Shown piece by piece: positions 32,476 to 39,656 of a DNA stretch of 39,893 nucleotides. The DNA is taken from the NCBI RefSeq assembly GCF_020860705.1, contig NZ_JAJBTT010000026.1:1-39893 (forward strand). The letters run 5' to 3'. The DNA comes from Akkermansia sp. (GTDB taxonomy: Bacteria > Verrucomicrobiota > Verrucomicrobiia > Verrucomicrobiales > Akkermansiaceae). The notes under the pieces were generated by a model that saw only the letters and a program-made list of their open reading frames with translations, was not told the DNA's origin and did no database searches. Position 1 is the stretch's first letter. Every line of letters begins with the position of its first letter. A program made the position numbers and the translations under genes.

Positions 32476-33594
32476 TTAGATGTATACCTTGACGATGGCT
32501 TTGTTCCGGAGGCGTTCCACCCATTTTTTATAGCGTTCGTTGCTGCGCTTGTTGCGCGCCATCATGTCAATCTGCTCCTTGATGGCGGAAAGAGGAGGCG
32601 GGGGCGCCAGTTCCTTTTTTTCCACCAGTACGATGGTGAAGCCGGTGGCATCCACCAGCGGCCCGATGATTTCGCCGGGCTGCGCGCCAAAGATGATGGC
32701 GGCGGATTCCGGGGAGAGCGTGGAGCGTTCCGTAACGGGCCAGTCACCGCCCTTTTCCGCGTACAGGTCCTTGGAGTAGCGCTTGGCCATCTCTTCAAAG
32801 GTAGCGTTTTTGGATTTGATTTCCTTGGCGATGAGTTCCGCCAGGTTGAGCTGCACTTCCGGCGTGGAGGCGGAGTCGTCCCCCAGCATGGGGATAAAGA
32901 TTTTCTTGAATTTGATCTTGTCCTTGGTCAGGTCCCGGTACAGTTCCTTGGTGGCCTCGTATTCCTGCCGTATTTCTTCCGGGGTGGGCGGGATTTCCTG
33001 ATCGTACTTGGAGGCGCGCATGATCTGGACCTGAAGCTGTTTTTTCGTCATTTCCCGGAAGGCGCGGATGGTCATGCCGGAGAGGTTCAGGTTTTTCAGG
33101 AAGGCGGAACGGTCGCCGTTGAAGGTGGTCAGGATGGTACGGTTGATTTCCTGGTCAATCAGGGAGTCGCGGATGACGCCGCCCATGCCTTCAAATTCGT
33201 TGCGGAGCAGTTCGCGTTCCACCAGGTCTTCAATGATGTTTTTTTTCGCCAGTGCCAGCTGCTTGTAAAATTCGGGCCCCTGCTTGGGGTACTGGGCCGC
33301 CAGCTGGGCGCCGATGGGCATGAGCCGCACGCTGACTTCATTGGCCGTGATGGGGCGTCCGTTGACGGTGGCCGCTATCCGGTTGACGATGCGCTGCGGC
33401 TGGATGCGGGAGACCGGGGCTTCATTCGGTGAAATGCGCTTGGAGTCGTCCGGGCGCACCGTTTCCCTTCCTTCATCCCCATGGAGCTGGACGGACCGGG
33501 GCAGGGAGGCCCGTGAATCCACGATGCTTTGTCCCTGTGCAGATAAAGTCATGGTGCAGATGAGAAGCGCCTGGATGTGGGTCCTGATATTCAT
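32476..33594 (-). CDS. SurA/PpiC-type periplasmic peptidyl-prolyl isomerase
   Basis: A 372-residue exported chaperone-isomerase, expected to help outer-membrane and periplasmic proteins fold. The signal peptide is residues 1-21 (THIQALLICTMTLSAQG). A SurA-like N-terminal chaperone domain starts with VNRIAATVNGRPITANEV and continues through FEGMGGVIRDSLIDQEINRT. One parvulin domain at about 210-325 includes KKIFIPML, EEMAKRYSKD, GGDWPVTERSTLSPE and ATGFTIVLVEKKEL. SurA of E. coli has two parvulin domains; only one is here. The open frame extends to 33,651, but that would lie in the -35 element of the promoter at 33,624-33,651, so ATG 33,594 is chosen. A GGAGG lies some 20 bases upstream. Confidence 0.88.
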   Translation of the reverse strand: MNIRTHIQALLICTMTLSAQGQSIVDSRASLPRSVQLHGDEGRETVRPDDSKRISPNEAPVSRIQPQRIVNRIAATVNGRPITANEVSVRLMPIGAQLAAQYPKQGPEFYKQLALAKKNIIEDLVERELLRNEFEGMGGVIRDSLIDQEINRTILTTFNGDRSAFLKNLNLSGMTIRAFREMTKKQLQVQIMRASKYDQEIPPTPEEIRQEYEATKELYRDLTKDKIKFKKIFIPMLGDDSASTPEVQLNLAELIAKEIKSKNATFEEMAKRYSKDLYAEKGGDWPVTERSTLSPESAAIIFGAQPGEIIGPLVDATGFTIVLVEKKELAPPPPLSAIKEQIDMMARNKRSNERYKKWVERLRNKAIVKVYI

Positions 33595-33623
33595 GGAGAA
33601 AAAAGAAGTTTTAATGCCTCCGG

Positions 33624-33651
33624 ATGATAGGGGACAGCCCTGCAAAGACAA
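33624..33651 (-). promoter_or_regulatory. Promoter candidate of the PPIase gene
   Basis: On the minus strand TTGTCT (33646-33651) and TATCAT (33624-33629) are separated by 16 bases. Transcription would start about 23 bases before the ATG at 33,594, leaving a GGAGG in the leader. Confidence 0.45.
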
Positions 33652-33727
33652 TCTATTTCTAGGTATGTATGGACAGCGCCCTTTACGGAGGGGAGGATGG
33701 TTCCCGCTCTTCTGCTGACTGTGGATG

Positions 33728-33757
33728 TTCTTGGTAAATGACGTTTTTCCCTATATA
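33728..33757 (+). promoter_or_regulatory. Promoter candidate of the UbiA-ExbB cassette
   Basis: TATATA (33752-33757) is a good -10 element. The -35 could be TTCTTG (33728-33733, 18-base spacer) or TTGGTA (33731-33736, 15-base spacer). Transcription would begin near 33,764, only a few bases before the ATG at 33,768. Confidence 0.45.
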
Positions 33758-33767
33758 GTGCGCGGCG

Positions 33768-34493
33768 ATGCATGAATGCCGTTTATTGCAGGGAGTGGTC
33801 CGTTCCTCCCGTCCGGCCAATATTCCCACGCTGTTTACCAATGCGGCGGCGGCCTGGGCCGCTGTCGGGGGAATGGAGCTGCCGCCTGCCTGGTTGTACG
33901 CAGGCGTGGTGCTGATGGGGCTGTGTTTTTATTTATACGGCATGTGGGAGAATGACCGTGTGGATGCCCGGTGGGATGCTTCCCGCTATCCGGACCGTCC
34001 CGTGCCGTGCGGCGCCGTCAGCGTATCCGTGCTGAGGCTGCTTTCCCTGTTGGCCGGGCTGTCCGGGCTGGTGCTGAATATGGCGCTGGGCGGGGAGTTT
34101 GCGGCGGGCGCTTTTCTGCTGATCGTCATTTCCCTGTACAATGTGTTCCACAAGATGTGGAGCGGGTCCATTCTCCTGATGGGGCTGTGCCGCGGGCTGT
34201 GGGTTCTGGCCGCGGGGCTGGTGTTTACCCATGCGGCAGGGGAATCCTCGCTGCCGGCGGCTCTGGCATGGTATGCCTTTGGCCTGTTTGCGTTCACGTG
34301 CGTGATTTCCCTGGTGGCCCGTCGGGAGGCGGGAAGGCCCCGGGTTCAGGCGGCCGTGGGGCTGCTGCTTTCCGGCATGTGCCTGTTTGATGCGGTATGG
34401 CTGTTGTTCCTGGGATCCTGGCTGTGGATTGGCGCCGTTCTGCTCTGGGCCGGAACGCGGCTGCTGCAGAGGCTCGGCTGCCGGGCAACATAG
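33768..34493 (+). CDS. UbiA-family membrane protein, EboC-like
   Basis: A 241-residue membrane protein with about seven hydrophobic segments and the UbiA prenyltransferase fold. The N-terminal RPANIPTLFTNA and the first Asp-rich motif WENDRVDARWDASRYPDRPVP (about residues 64-84) match the family, which transfers polyprenyl groups from polyprenyl diphosphates. The second Asp-rich motif is missing; that position reads SLVARREAGRP. This, together with MGLCRGLWVLAAG, recalls EboC, a UbiA relative of the eboABCDEF locus linked to export of metabolite precursors. That resemblance is from memory of the family and is tentative. No other ebo gene is nearby. It leads a rightward cassette with ExbB/ExbD-like genes. 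No Shine-Dalgarno precedes the ATG. Confidence 0.75.
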   Translation: MHECRLLQGVVRSSRPANIPTLFTNAAAAWAAVGGMELPPAWLYAGVVLMGLCFYLYGMWENDRVDARWDASRYPDRPVPCGAVSVSVLRLLSLLAGLSGLVLNMALGGEFAAGAFLLIVISLYNVFHKMWSGSILLMGLCRGLWVLAAGLVFTHAAGESSLPAALAWYAFGLFAFTCVISLVARREAGRPRVQAAVGLLLSGMCLFDAVWLLFLGSWLWIGAVLLWAGTRLLQRLGCRAT

Positions 34494-34548
34494 GTTTGGA
34501 TTGAATTTACATGGAAAATATGCATCATCTAACGAGAGAAAGTGGGTT

Positions 34549-35199
34549 ATGAATGAATTGATCATCAAAATAGGGCCGTTGTTCTGGGTTTTGAGCGTTC
34601 TGGCCGTGTATGCGCTGGCGGTCGTCGCGGAGCGGATTTTATATTTCCACAGGATTCAGATTAATACCGGAGATTTTTTAAGGGGCATTTCCAAGCTGGT
34701 GAACGCGGGCAAGACGGATGAAGCCCGGCATGAGGCTTCCATCCTGCCGGGTCCGGCCGCCCGCGTGGTTTCCTCCGTGCTGGCGCACGCCGGACTGGGG
34801 CGTGAAGAGCTCCGCACCGTGGCGGAGGATTCCGTGCAGATGGAGGTGTTTCAGATTGAGAAAAATATCCGCGGCCTGCTGGTAGTGGCCACGGTGAGCC
34901 CGCTGATCGGCGTGCTTGGGACCATTCAGGGGCTGGTGGGTTTTTATTCCCAGCCGGGACTTCTGGAAGGGAAGGCTCCCACCCTCGCTATGTCGGATGC
35001 CGTTTACCAGGCCCTGCTGAGTTCCGCCCTGGGGCTGAGCATTGCGATTCCCGCTTATTTGTTTTATTCCTACCTGGCTTCCCGTTCCCGCCAGATCGTG
35101 CATTCCCTGGAACGGGCCGGCACGGAGGCCGTCTGCCTGGTGTGCGACGCCCGCCGGAGGCGTGAGGAGGGAGAGAAGATGACCGGCCGGGGAGTGTGA
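34549..35199 (+). CDS. MotA/TolQ/ExbB-family proton channel protein
   Basis: A 216-residue inner-membrane protein with the three-helix ExbB/TolQ layout. TM1 is at about 10-32 (LFWVLSVLAVYALAVVAERI). A cytoplasmic helical segment contains ARVVSSVLAHAGL and ENIRGLL-like sequence (EKNIRGLL). TM2 is at about 110-135 (VATVSPLIGVLGTIQGLVGF) and TM3 at about 155-178 (ALLSSALGLSIAIPAYLFY). With ExbD it forms a proton-driven motor that energises a TonB-type protein. The open frame reaches back into the UbiA-like gene, but ATG 34,549, preceded by GAGAGAAAGTGG, gives the proper N-terminus. It lies 26 bases before the ExbD-like gene. Confidence 0.92.
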   Translation: MNELIIKIGPLFWVLSVLAVYALAVVAERILYFHRIQINTGDFLRGISKLVNAGKTDEARHEASILPGPAARVVSSVLAHAGLGREELRTVAEDSVQMEVFQIEKNIRGLLVVATVSPLIGVLGTIQGLVGFYSQPGLLEGKAPTLAMSDAVYQALLSSALGLSIAIPAYLFYSYLASRSRQIVHSLERAGTEAVCLVCDARRRREEGEKMTGRGV

Positions 35200-35225
35200 G
35201 AATGCAACAAGGAAGGAGATAAGGC

Positions 35226-35660
35226 GTGCAGATCAAGACCCGCTCAACGTTGCCCACCGGGGCGTTTTTCATGCAGGTGGTTGTCCTGCTGGATCTGGTT
35301 GTCCTGGTCTGTGTGCTGACCATCATGACTTCCCGCGTGGGGATGGCGTACGGGTATGAGGTGAAGGCCCCTTCCTCCCGTTTCCTGATGAATATTGTGG
35401 GGGATGTAGAGTTTATTTCCGTTACGGCCGGCGACCAGCCCGCTTTTTACATCGGGAACCGCCTGATTGAGGGCGGCCTGCCCGGCGTTTCCGCGGAGCT
35501 GGACCGGCTTTCCCGGAAGCATGAAGGGAATGACAGCGGACGCATGAGCATTGCCCTGCGGCTGGATTCCGCCGTTTCCCGCGCCCTGGAACAGCAGTTG
35601 GTGGACATGGTGCTCGCCAAGGGCATGACGTGCTATATTGCCGCAGAGCCTGCGGATTGA
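35226..35660 (+). CDS. ExbD/TolR-family protein
   Basis: A 144-residue protein with one N-terminal membrane segment (about 14-36: FFMQVVVLLDLVVLVCVLTI) that holds Asp23, equivalent to the essential channel Asp of ExbD/TolR. The periplasmic domain follows (VKAPSSRFLMNIVGDVEFIS to LVDMVLAKGMTCYIAAEPAD), with a length normal for ExbD. It starts at GTG 35,226 with GGAGATAAGGC upstream, a rare clear ribosome binding site in this window. It is flanked by the ExbB-like and TonB-like genes. The sequence is divergent outside the membrane segment. Confidence 0.82.
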   Translation: MQIKTRSTLPTGAFFMQVVVLLDLVVLVCVLTIMTSRVGMAYGYEVKAPSSRFLMNIVGDVEFISVTAGDQPAFYIGNRLIEGGLPGVSAELDRLSRKHEGNDSGRMSIALRLDSAVSRALEQQLVDMVLAKGMTCYIAAEPAD

Positions 35661-35680
35661 TCTTTTTTCCATTCTGCCGC

Positions 35681-36445
35681 ATGAAGCTGAACAAGAAAAG
35701 CCGCGCCAAGATTTTCGACCTCCATCTGGGGTTGACGTTTGACTGGCGGGACACCGGCATTTTGCGCTGGCGCATTCTGCTGTGGATGCTTTTGTTCGGC
35801 GTTTGTGCCGCCGTTGCCGCCATGTTCATCCATGTGGACGTGCCGGGAGTCCGCAGGACGGCGGACCAGCCGGGAGCCGTTATTCTGCTGCCTGCGGATA
35901 ATCCGCGCCTGCACCAGTATGTGCTGCGCAATACACCCCTGCCGGTAAGAGGCCCCGTCTGGGCTGATCCGGTGACGGCCGGGCCGATTGGGGAAACGGG
36001 CATCACGCTGCCTTCCCTGCGTTCGGCGGATACGCCTCTTCTGCCGCTTCCTCCCGTCTCCGTGCCCACCGTAGCGGACCAGGTCTGGAGCATGTGGCAA
36101 TATCCGGACTTTCATATACGCGCCATGATGAATCCTTCCCTGGATGTTTCCGGCACGTGCATACCCTACCTGTCTTTCTGTTCCCCTGGCCTGGACGGAG
36201 AGATTGTAACGTCCGGCTCTCTGTCCGGTTTTTCCAGAAGCGAGGACCACACGGGGTTGAGAAGCGAGTTTTTCGTGGTGGTGGACGTCTGGGGCGTGCC
36301 TTCCCAGGTGCTGCTGCTGGAGTCTTCCGGAAGCATTGGGGCGGATGAATCCGCCATGCGTTTTGCCCGGTCCCTGCGCTGGACCCCGTCCCGGGAGTCG
36401 CGGAGCGGCACCATGTCCATTGAATGGAAGGAGGAGGAATCATGA
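35681..36445 (+). CDS. TonB-like energy-transducing protein (putative)
   Basis: A 254-residue protein with a basic cytoplasmic start (MKLNKKSRAKIF), one membrane segment at about 30-48 (ILLWMLLFGVCAAVAAMFI) and a periplasmic region with a proline-containing linker (PLLPLPPVSVPTVADQ). The C-terminus (FFVVVDVWGVPSQVLLLESSG, then ADESAMRFARSLRWTPS, then MSIEWKEE) resembles the TonB C-terminal fold: strand, SSG turn, helix, strand ending in an acidic tail. It follows ExbD by 20 bases, which supports a TonB role in energising an outer-membrane transporter. No YP-box or classic Pro-Glu/Pro-Lys spacer is present, and no receptor gene is in the window. TolA-like or unrelated functions remain possible. 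Confidence 0.65.
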   Translation: MKLNKKSRAKIFDLHLGLTFDWRDTGILRWRILLWMLLFGVCAAVAAMFIHVDVPGVRRTADQPGAVILLPADNPRLHQYVLRNTPLPVRGPVWADPVTAGPIGETGITLPSLRSADTPLLPLPPVSVPTVADQVWSMWQYPDFHIRAMMNPSLDVSGTCIPYLSFCSPGLDGEIVTSGSLSGFSRSEDHTGLRSEFFVVVDVWGVPSQVLLLESSGSIGADESAMRFARSLRWTPSRESRSGTMSIEWKEEES

Positions 36446-36663
36446 GCATGTCCCTCCATGATTTTTTACTGCGTCTGTTCCTGCTGGCGGCCGGGTGTTT
36501 TTGCGCCGTGGTGTTCGTCTGCCTGGCAACGGGCCTGGTGCGGTCTTTCCTGGACCGGAGGCGCAAGTTCCGGTGCCGTATTTGCGGGTTCCGGTTTTAT
36601 GCGGGGAAGGAGAACCCCCCTGCGGAATGCCCGCATTGCGGCGCAGCCAACAGGAAGTGCTGA
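36442..36663 (+). CDS. Small zinc-ribbon membrane protein
   Basis: A 73-residue protein with one membrane segment (about 8-33: FLLRLFLLAAGCFCAVVFVC), a basic stop-transfer stretch (DRRRKFR) and a zinc ribbon with CRIC (45-48) and CPHC (63-66). Its ATG overlaps the TonB-like stop as ATGA, and GGAGGAGGAATC upstream is a strong Shine-Dalgarno. That tight coupling indicates it belongs to the Exb/TonB cassette. The ribbon lies after the membrane segment and would be cytoplasmic if the N-terminus is outside. Function is unknown. Confidence 0.75.
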   Translation: MSMSLHDFLLRLFLLAAGCFCAVVFVCLATGLVRSFLDRRRKFRCRICGFRFYAGKENPPAECPHCGAANRKC

Positions 36664-36702
36664 AAGCTCCGTACGGCAGACCGCGCAGGGCGGCGGGAGG
36701 GA

Positions 36703-37146
36703 TTAATAAATCCGGAGGGATTCTTCATCAATGGGCAGTGAATCCATGCCCAGGTCTTCCGCGCCGTGCGTTCCCATTTCTTCCCGCACATAAATGACGT
36801 CCACCCGGCTGCTCTTGCCTTCACCGGAACGGTAGCGGATGCGCGGTTCCCTGATGACGACGGTATTGCCGCCCATGGCTGCCGCCTCCCTGGTGAAGTA
36901 GTCGATCAATTCCTTGTCTTCCATGGAGACATGGACAATGCGCCCTTCGGGACCATTGAAATGCCCCACATTAGTGTATTCCCCCATGGGATATTCATCA
37001 ATAACCAGAACTTCATTCTGATGGATGGGCGCCCGCGGCGGACCGGAAGTGACCGGGGTCCACGCATTGGGACCTGAAGGGGAGGAACAGGCTGCAATCA
37101 GACTTGTGATCAGGCAGAAGGCCGGACTGAAAAAGGGCGCTTTCAT
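36703..37146 (-). CDS. Putative lipoprotein of unknown function
   Basis: A 147-residue protein with a lipoprotein signal peptide whose lipobox (SLIAAC) places the lipidated Cys at residue 20. The mature part is small and hydrophilic (NEVLVIDEYPMGEYTNVGHF, then DYFTREAAAMGGNTVVI, then SSRVDVIYVREE). Its alternating strands and the AAAMGGNTVVI pattern recall small heavy-metal-binding or YbjQ/BON-like folds, but I cannot name a family. The frame runs back to 37,191; ATG 37,146 gives the signal peptide. It is the last of three leftward small genes. Confidence 0.7.
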   Translation of the reverse strand: MKAPFFSPAFCLITSLIAACSSPSGPNAWTPVTSGPPRAPIHQNEVLVIDEYPMGEYTNVGHFNGPEGRIVHVSMEDKELIDYFTREAAAMGGNTVVIREPRIRYRSGEGKSSRVDVIYVREEMGTHGAEDLGMDSLPIDEESLRIY

Positions 37147-37160
37147 GGGTTGTCCTGCCG

Positions 37161-37424
37161 TCAATAATCGGCAGGAGGCACAAAAATGCAACGGTAAACT
37201 TCGTTGCCGTCATGAAAGATTTGCACCATGACACGCTCCGGCGTTCTTTTGACGCAATAGGAGTCATGTTCCTCCGGAATGGGGGGCGCATAGCGGCGCG
37301 TGTTGCGGCGCGCAAAGACATGCTGGCGGAATACTCCCACGACGGCATGATTGCTCATTTTGACAATGGTGTAGTAATCGCTGGTAGGAAGGGTGATGGA
37401 AGGTGGAACGTCTTTGGCACTCAC
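37161..37424 (-). CDS. Small protein of unknown function
   Basis: An 87-residue reading frame with no signal peptide or known domain (VKMSNHAVVGVFRQHVFARR, then HDSYCVKRTPERVMVQIFHD). It lies 14 bases before the lipoprotein gene and 79 bases after another, on the same strand. A TATAAT box ends 7 bases before its GTG start at 37,424, which would make the mRNA leaderless. An alternative start is ATG 37,358, giving 65 residues. The close spacing supports it being real, but homology is not evident. Confidence 0.5.
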   Translation of the reverse strand: MSAKDVPPSITLPTSDYYTIVKMSNHAVVGVFRQHVFARRNTRRYAPPIPEEHDSYCVKRTPERVMVQIFHDGNEVYRCIFVPPADY

Positions 37425-37431
37425 GGGCGGG

Positions 37432-37461
37432 ATTATAGAGGGCGGCTGAAAACAATGTCGA
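37432..37461 (-). promoter_or_regulatory. Promoter candidate with perfect -10 box
   Basis: On the minus strand TCGACA (37456-37461) and TATAAT (37432-37437) are spaced by 18 bases, matching the sigma-70 consensus at 11 of 12 positions. The expected start site coincides with the GTG at 37,424. Confidence 0.5.
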
Positions 37462-37503
37462 ACCTGAAATGTGGCATGGGATCACGTCCGGAGCGGCAAG
37501 GCG

Positions 37504-38142
37504 CTAGTCCGTCCGTCCCATCATTTCCCGGGTTTCCTGGATGGTGCGCGCCTGGGCCTGCCGCGCGCTCATCATGGTGGGCTGTTCAAAGCTCTGGCGC
37601 TTGGTTTCAATGTCCCGGTTGACGGTACGGCCGAGGTGTTTGTCCGCCTCCTTCCAGGAGCGGCCCTGAAGCTCTGATTGCTGGGTGGCGTATTGCTTGG
37701 AGGCATCCTGCCAGGACTGAGTGTTCACACCTTTGGCATGGGCGATGAAATCCGGGGTTTCCATCTTTCCGTCCGTGAAGGATTTGACGCCGTCCCATTT
37801 CTTGGTTTCAAATTGGGTGGAGGCACCGTCAAACTTCTTTTTTTCAAAGGCGGTGGTTTCAAAAGCTTTTTTTTCAAATTGGGAGGTGTCGCCGTTGTAC
37901 CGGAGCCCTTCAAAGGAACTCCGCTTCTGGGAGACCATGGTGGTGTTGCCTTCCTTGTCCGTCTGCTGGCCGAAGCCGCCGGCGAATTTTGCCTCCAGGG
38001 CATCCATCAGCTCCGCATCCGTTTTTTCGGAATCCGGGCGTTGTTTGGGCTGCATGCTTGTCGTCACCGTACGTTCTGTAGCGCAGGAGCAGAGTCCTGC
38101 GGCGGCGATCAGGAGAATGTGCTGTATCCGGAACATGCTCAC
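37504..38142 (-). CDS. Repeat-containing putative lipoprotein
   Basis: A 212-residue protein with a lipoprotein-type signal (ILLIAAAGLCSC, Cys20 likely lipidated). The mature region is highly charged. Residues about 74-120 carry degenerate Phe-Glu-Lys repeats (SQFEKKAFETT, AFEKKKFDGAS, TQFETKKWDGVK). The rest is rich in Gln, Lys and Glu and probably helical. No family is recognised; it may be a periplasmic structural protein. A start two codons downstream (38,136) is equally possible. It follows the HU terminator, so it needs its own promoter or readthrough; none is clear in the 38-base gap. Confidence 0.75.
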   Translation of the reverse strand: MSMFRIQHILLIAAAGLCSCATERTVTTSMQPKQRPDSEKTDAELMDALEAKFAGGFGQQTDKEGNTTMVSQKRSSFEGLRYNGDTSQFEKKAFETTAFEKKKFDGASTQFETKKWDGVKSFTDGKMETPDFIAHAKGVNTQSWQDASKQYATQQSELQGRSWKEADKHLGRTVNRDIETKRQSFEQPTMMSARQAQARTIQETREMMGRTD

Positions 38143-38180
38143 GGTTCCCTATATTCCCGATTGCCGGGCAAATTGCAAAC

Positions 38181-38213
38181 AAAAAGGCGTCTCCATCGTT
38201 GAATGGAGACGCC
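38181..38213 (-). terminator. Intrinsic terminator of the HU gene
   Basis: GGCGTCTCCAT (38186-38196) and ATGGAGACGCC (38203-38213) pair perfectly around a 6-base loop. On the minus strand the stem runs into TTTTTG (38181-38185 and beyond). Confidence 0.92.
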
Positions 38214-38245
38214 CGGGGGGGTAAGTTGTCTGGTTCCTGCGGGGA

Positions 38246-38551
38246 TTACTTGGAGGCGGTCAGCTTGGCGACCTGGTCCTTCAGTTCCTTGCCAACCTTG
38301 AATTTGACGACGGAACGGGCCGGGATCGGCACATCCTGGTCAGGATTTTTAGGATTGCGGCCTACCTTGGGCTTCACTTCCTTCACCTGGAAGGTTCCGA
38401 AGTTGCGAATCACCACACGGTCACCTTCTGCAAGTGTGCTGGAGATAATGTCCACGGCACGCTGTACGATGTCGAACACTTCAATCTGGGTGAAGTTGGT
38501 TTCGGCGCTGATCTTGTTAACGAGGTCTCGTTTTGTTAATGTTTTAGCCAT
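38246..38551 (-). CDS. HU/IHF-family DNA-binding protein
   Basis: A 101-residue nucleoid-associated protein that binds and bends DNA as a dimer. The helical body (LTKRDLVNKISAETNFTQIE) precedes the conserved VVIRNFGTFQVKEVKPKVGRNPKNP. The beta-arm has the Pro that intercalates into the minor groove (VPIPARSVVKFKVGKELK). The arm reads GRNPKNPDQDVPIP, closer to IHF-alpha than to HU, but without a partner gene I keep the family name. It has its own terminator and a promoter candidate, so it is a single-gene unit. Confidence 0.95.
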   Translation of the reverse strand: MAKTLTKRDLVNKISAETNFTQIEVFDIVQRAVDIISSTLAEGDRVVIRNFGTFQVKEVKPKVGRNPKNPDQDVPIPARSVVKFKVGKELKDQVAKLTASK

Positions 38552-38582
38552 ATGGAGTGCAGAATGATATGAATGTATGAGT

Positions 38583-38611
38583 TTTATAGTTCAGCGTTCG
38601 TGATTTGTCTC
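38583..38611 (-). promoter_or_regulatory. Promoter candidate of the HU/IHF gene
   Basis: On the minus strand GAGACA (38606-38611) and TATAAA (38583-38588) are separated by 17 bases. The leader would be about 25 bases. A perfect TATAAT on the plus strand (38623-38628) with a weak -35 could serve the divergent rnhC. Confidence 0.42.
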
Positions 38612-38746
38612 CTAAAAAATCATATAATCCGTGGCATGCTTGATTTTTGCGTCCGTAACCGCGTGATGCGAGGATTTTGCTTGACCGGAACGGTTTGAAT
38701 GCTTCCATTATTTCCCGCCGGATGTTCCGGCGCCGGGAAAGAGCAT

Positions 38747-39655
38747 ATGCGCACCACGTTTACAACCATGCTGACTGACGCTCAGGCCGGAAGGCTTGAG
38801 GCCATTCTTGAGGGGAAGGGGTTTGAAAAAAGAGAGGTTCCTTATGCGCGTTTTTCCTTTGCCGGACCTTCCCTGCTGGTGACGGTTTACGAGAAGAAAA
38901 ACAAGCTTCTTCTCCAGGGAAAGGGAACGGATGATTTTATAGAGTTTACCCTGGAGCCGCAGGTCACCGGCATCCTGTCCCTGCCGGAGGGGGCGGAAGA
39001 GGAAGACGGGAAGACAGGGGCCCATTTCGGCATTGATGAAAGCGGCAAGGGGGATTACTTCGGCCCCCTGGTGGTGGCCGGGGTTTATGTGGACGGCAGC
39101 ATCGGCGCCGCGCTGCGCAAGCTGGGCGTCTGCGACAGCAAGCTGGTGAGTTCTTCCGCCAGGATCCGTTCCCTGGCGGAGGGGATACGCAGGGTGCCCG
39201 GCATCCGGTTCCATCTGGTGAGCATCGGTCCGGAACGGTACAACCAGCTTTATGCGGAGTTCAAGAATTTGAACCGTTTTCTGGCCTGGGGCCATGCCAC
39301 GGTGATTGAGGGCCTGGCAGCCAAGGTGCCGGCCTGCCCCATGGCGTTGAGTGACCAGTTTGCCAATCCGTTTGTTTTAAAAAGGGCGCTGGCGGCCAAA
39401 AAACTGTCCATCCGGCTGGAACAGCGTGTCCGGGCGGAGAGTGACGTGGCGGTGGCCGCCGCCTCCATTTTGGCGCGTGAACGCTTTGTGAACTGGATGG
39501 ATGCCGCGGGAGAAGCCGCGGGCATGAAGCTGCCGCTGGGCGCTTCCTCCCAGGTGGTGAAAGCCGGCCGCCAGCTGGTGGCCCTGCATGGGGAGGAGAT
39601 GCTGCCCAAGGTGGCCAAGATGCATTTCAAGACCACGCAGAACGTGCTGAAATGA
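38747..39655 (+). CDS. rnhC: Ribonuclease HIII
   Basis: A 302-residue type 2 RNase H that cleaves RNA in RNA-DNA hybrids such as R-loops and primers. The N-terminal TBP-like substrate-binding domain is at about 1-85 (TMLTDAQAGRLEAILEGKGF, YEKKNKLLLQGKG). The catalytic domain begins at GIDESGKGDYFGPLVVAGVY, with Asp97 and Glu98, then GVCDSKLV with Asp130. The C-terminal RAESDVAVAAASILARERFV segment carries the last acidic ligand. The GKG variant of the DESGKGD motif is the RNase HIII hallmark, distinguishing it from RnhB. The open frame begins at 38,699, but ATG 38,747 starts the conserved domain. Confidence 0.94.
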   Translation: MRTTFTTMLTDAQAGRLEAILEGKGFEKREVPYARFSFAGPSLLVTVYEKKNKLLLQGKGTDDFIEFTLEPQVTGILSLPEGAEEEDGKTGAHFGIDESGKGDYFGPLVVAGVYVDGSIGAALRKLGVCDSKLVSSSARIRSLAEGIRRVPGIRFHLVSIGPERYNQLYAEFKNLNRFLAWGHATVIEGLAAKVPACPMALSDQFANPFVLKRALAAKKLSIRLEQRVRAESDVAVAAASILARERFVNWMDAAGEAAGMKLPLGASSQVVKAGRQLVALHGEEMLPKVAKMHFKTTQNVLK

Positions 39656-39656
39656 A

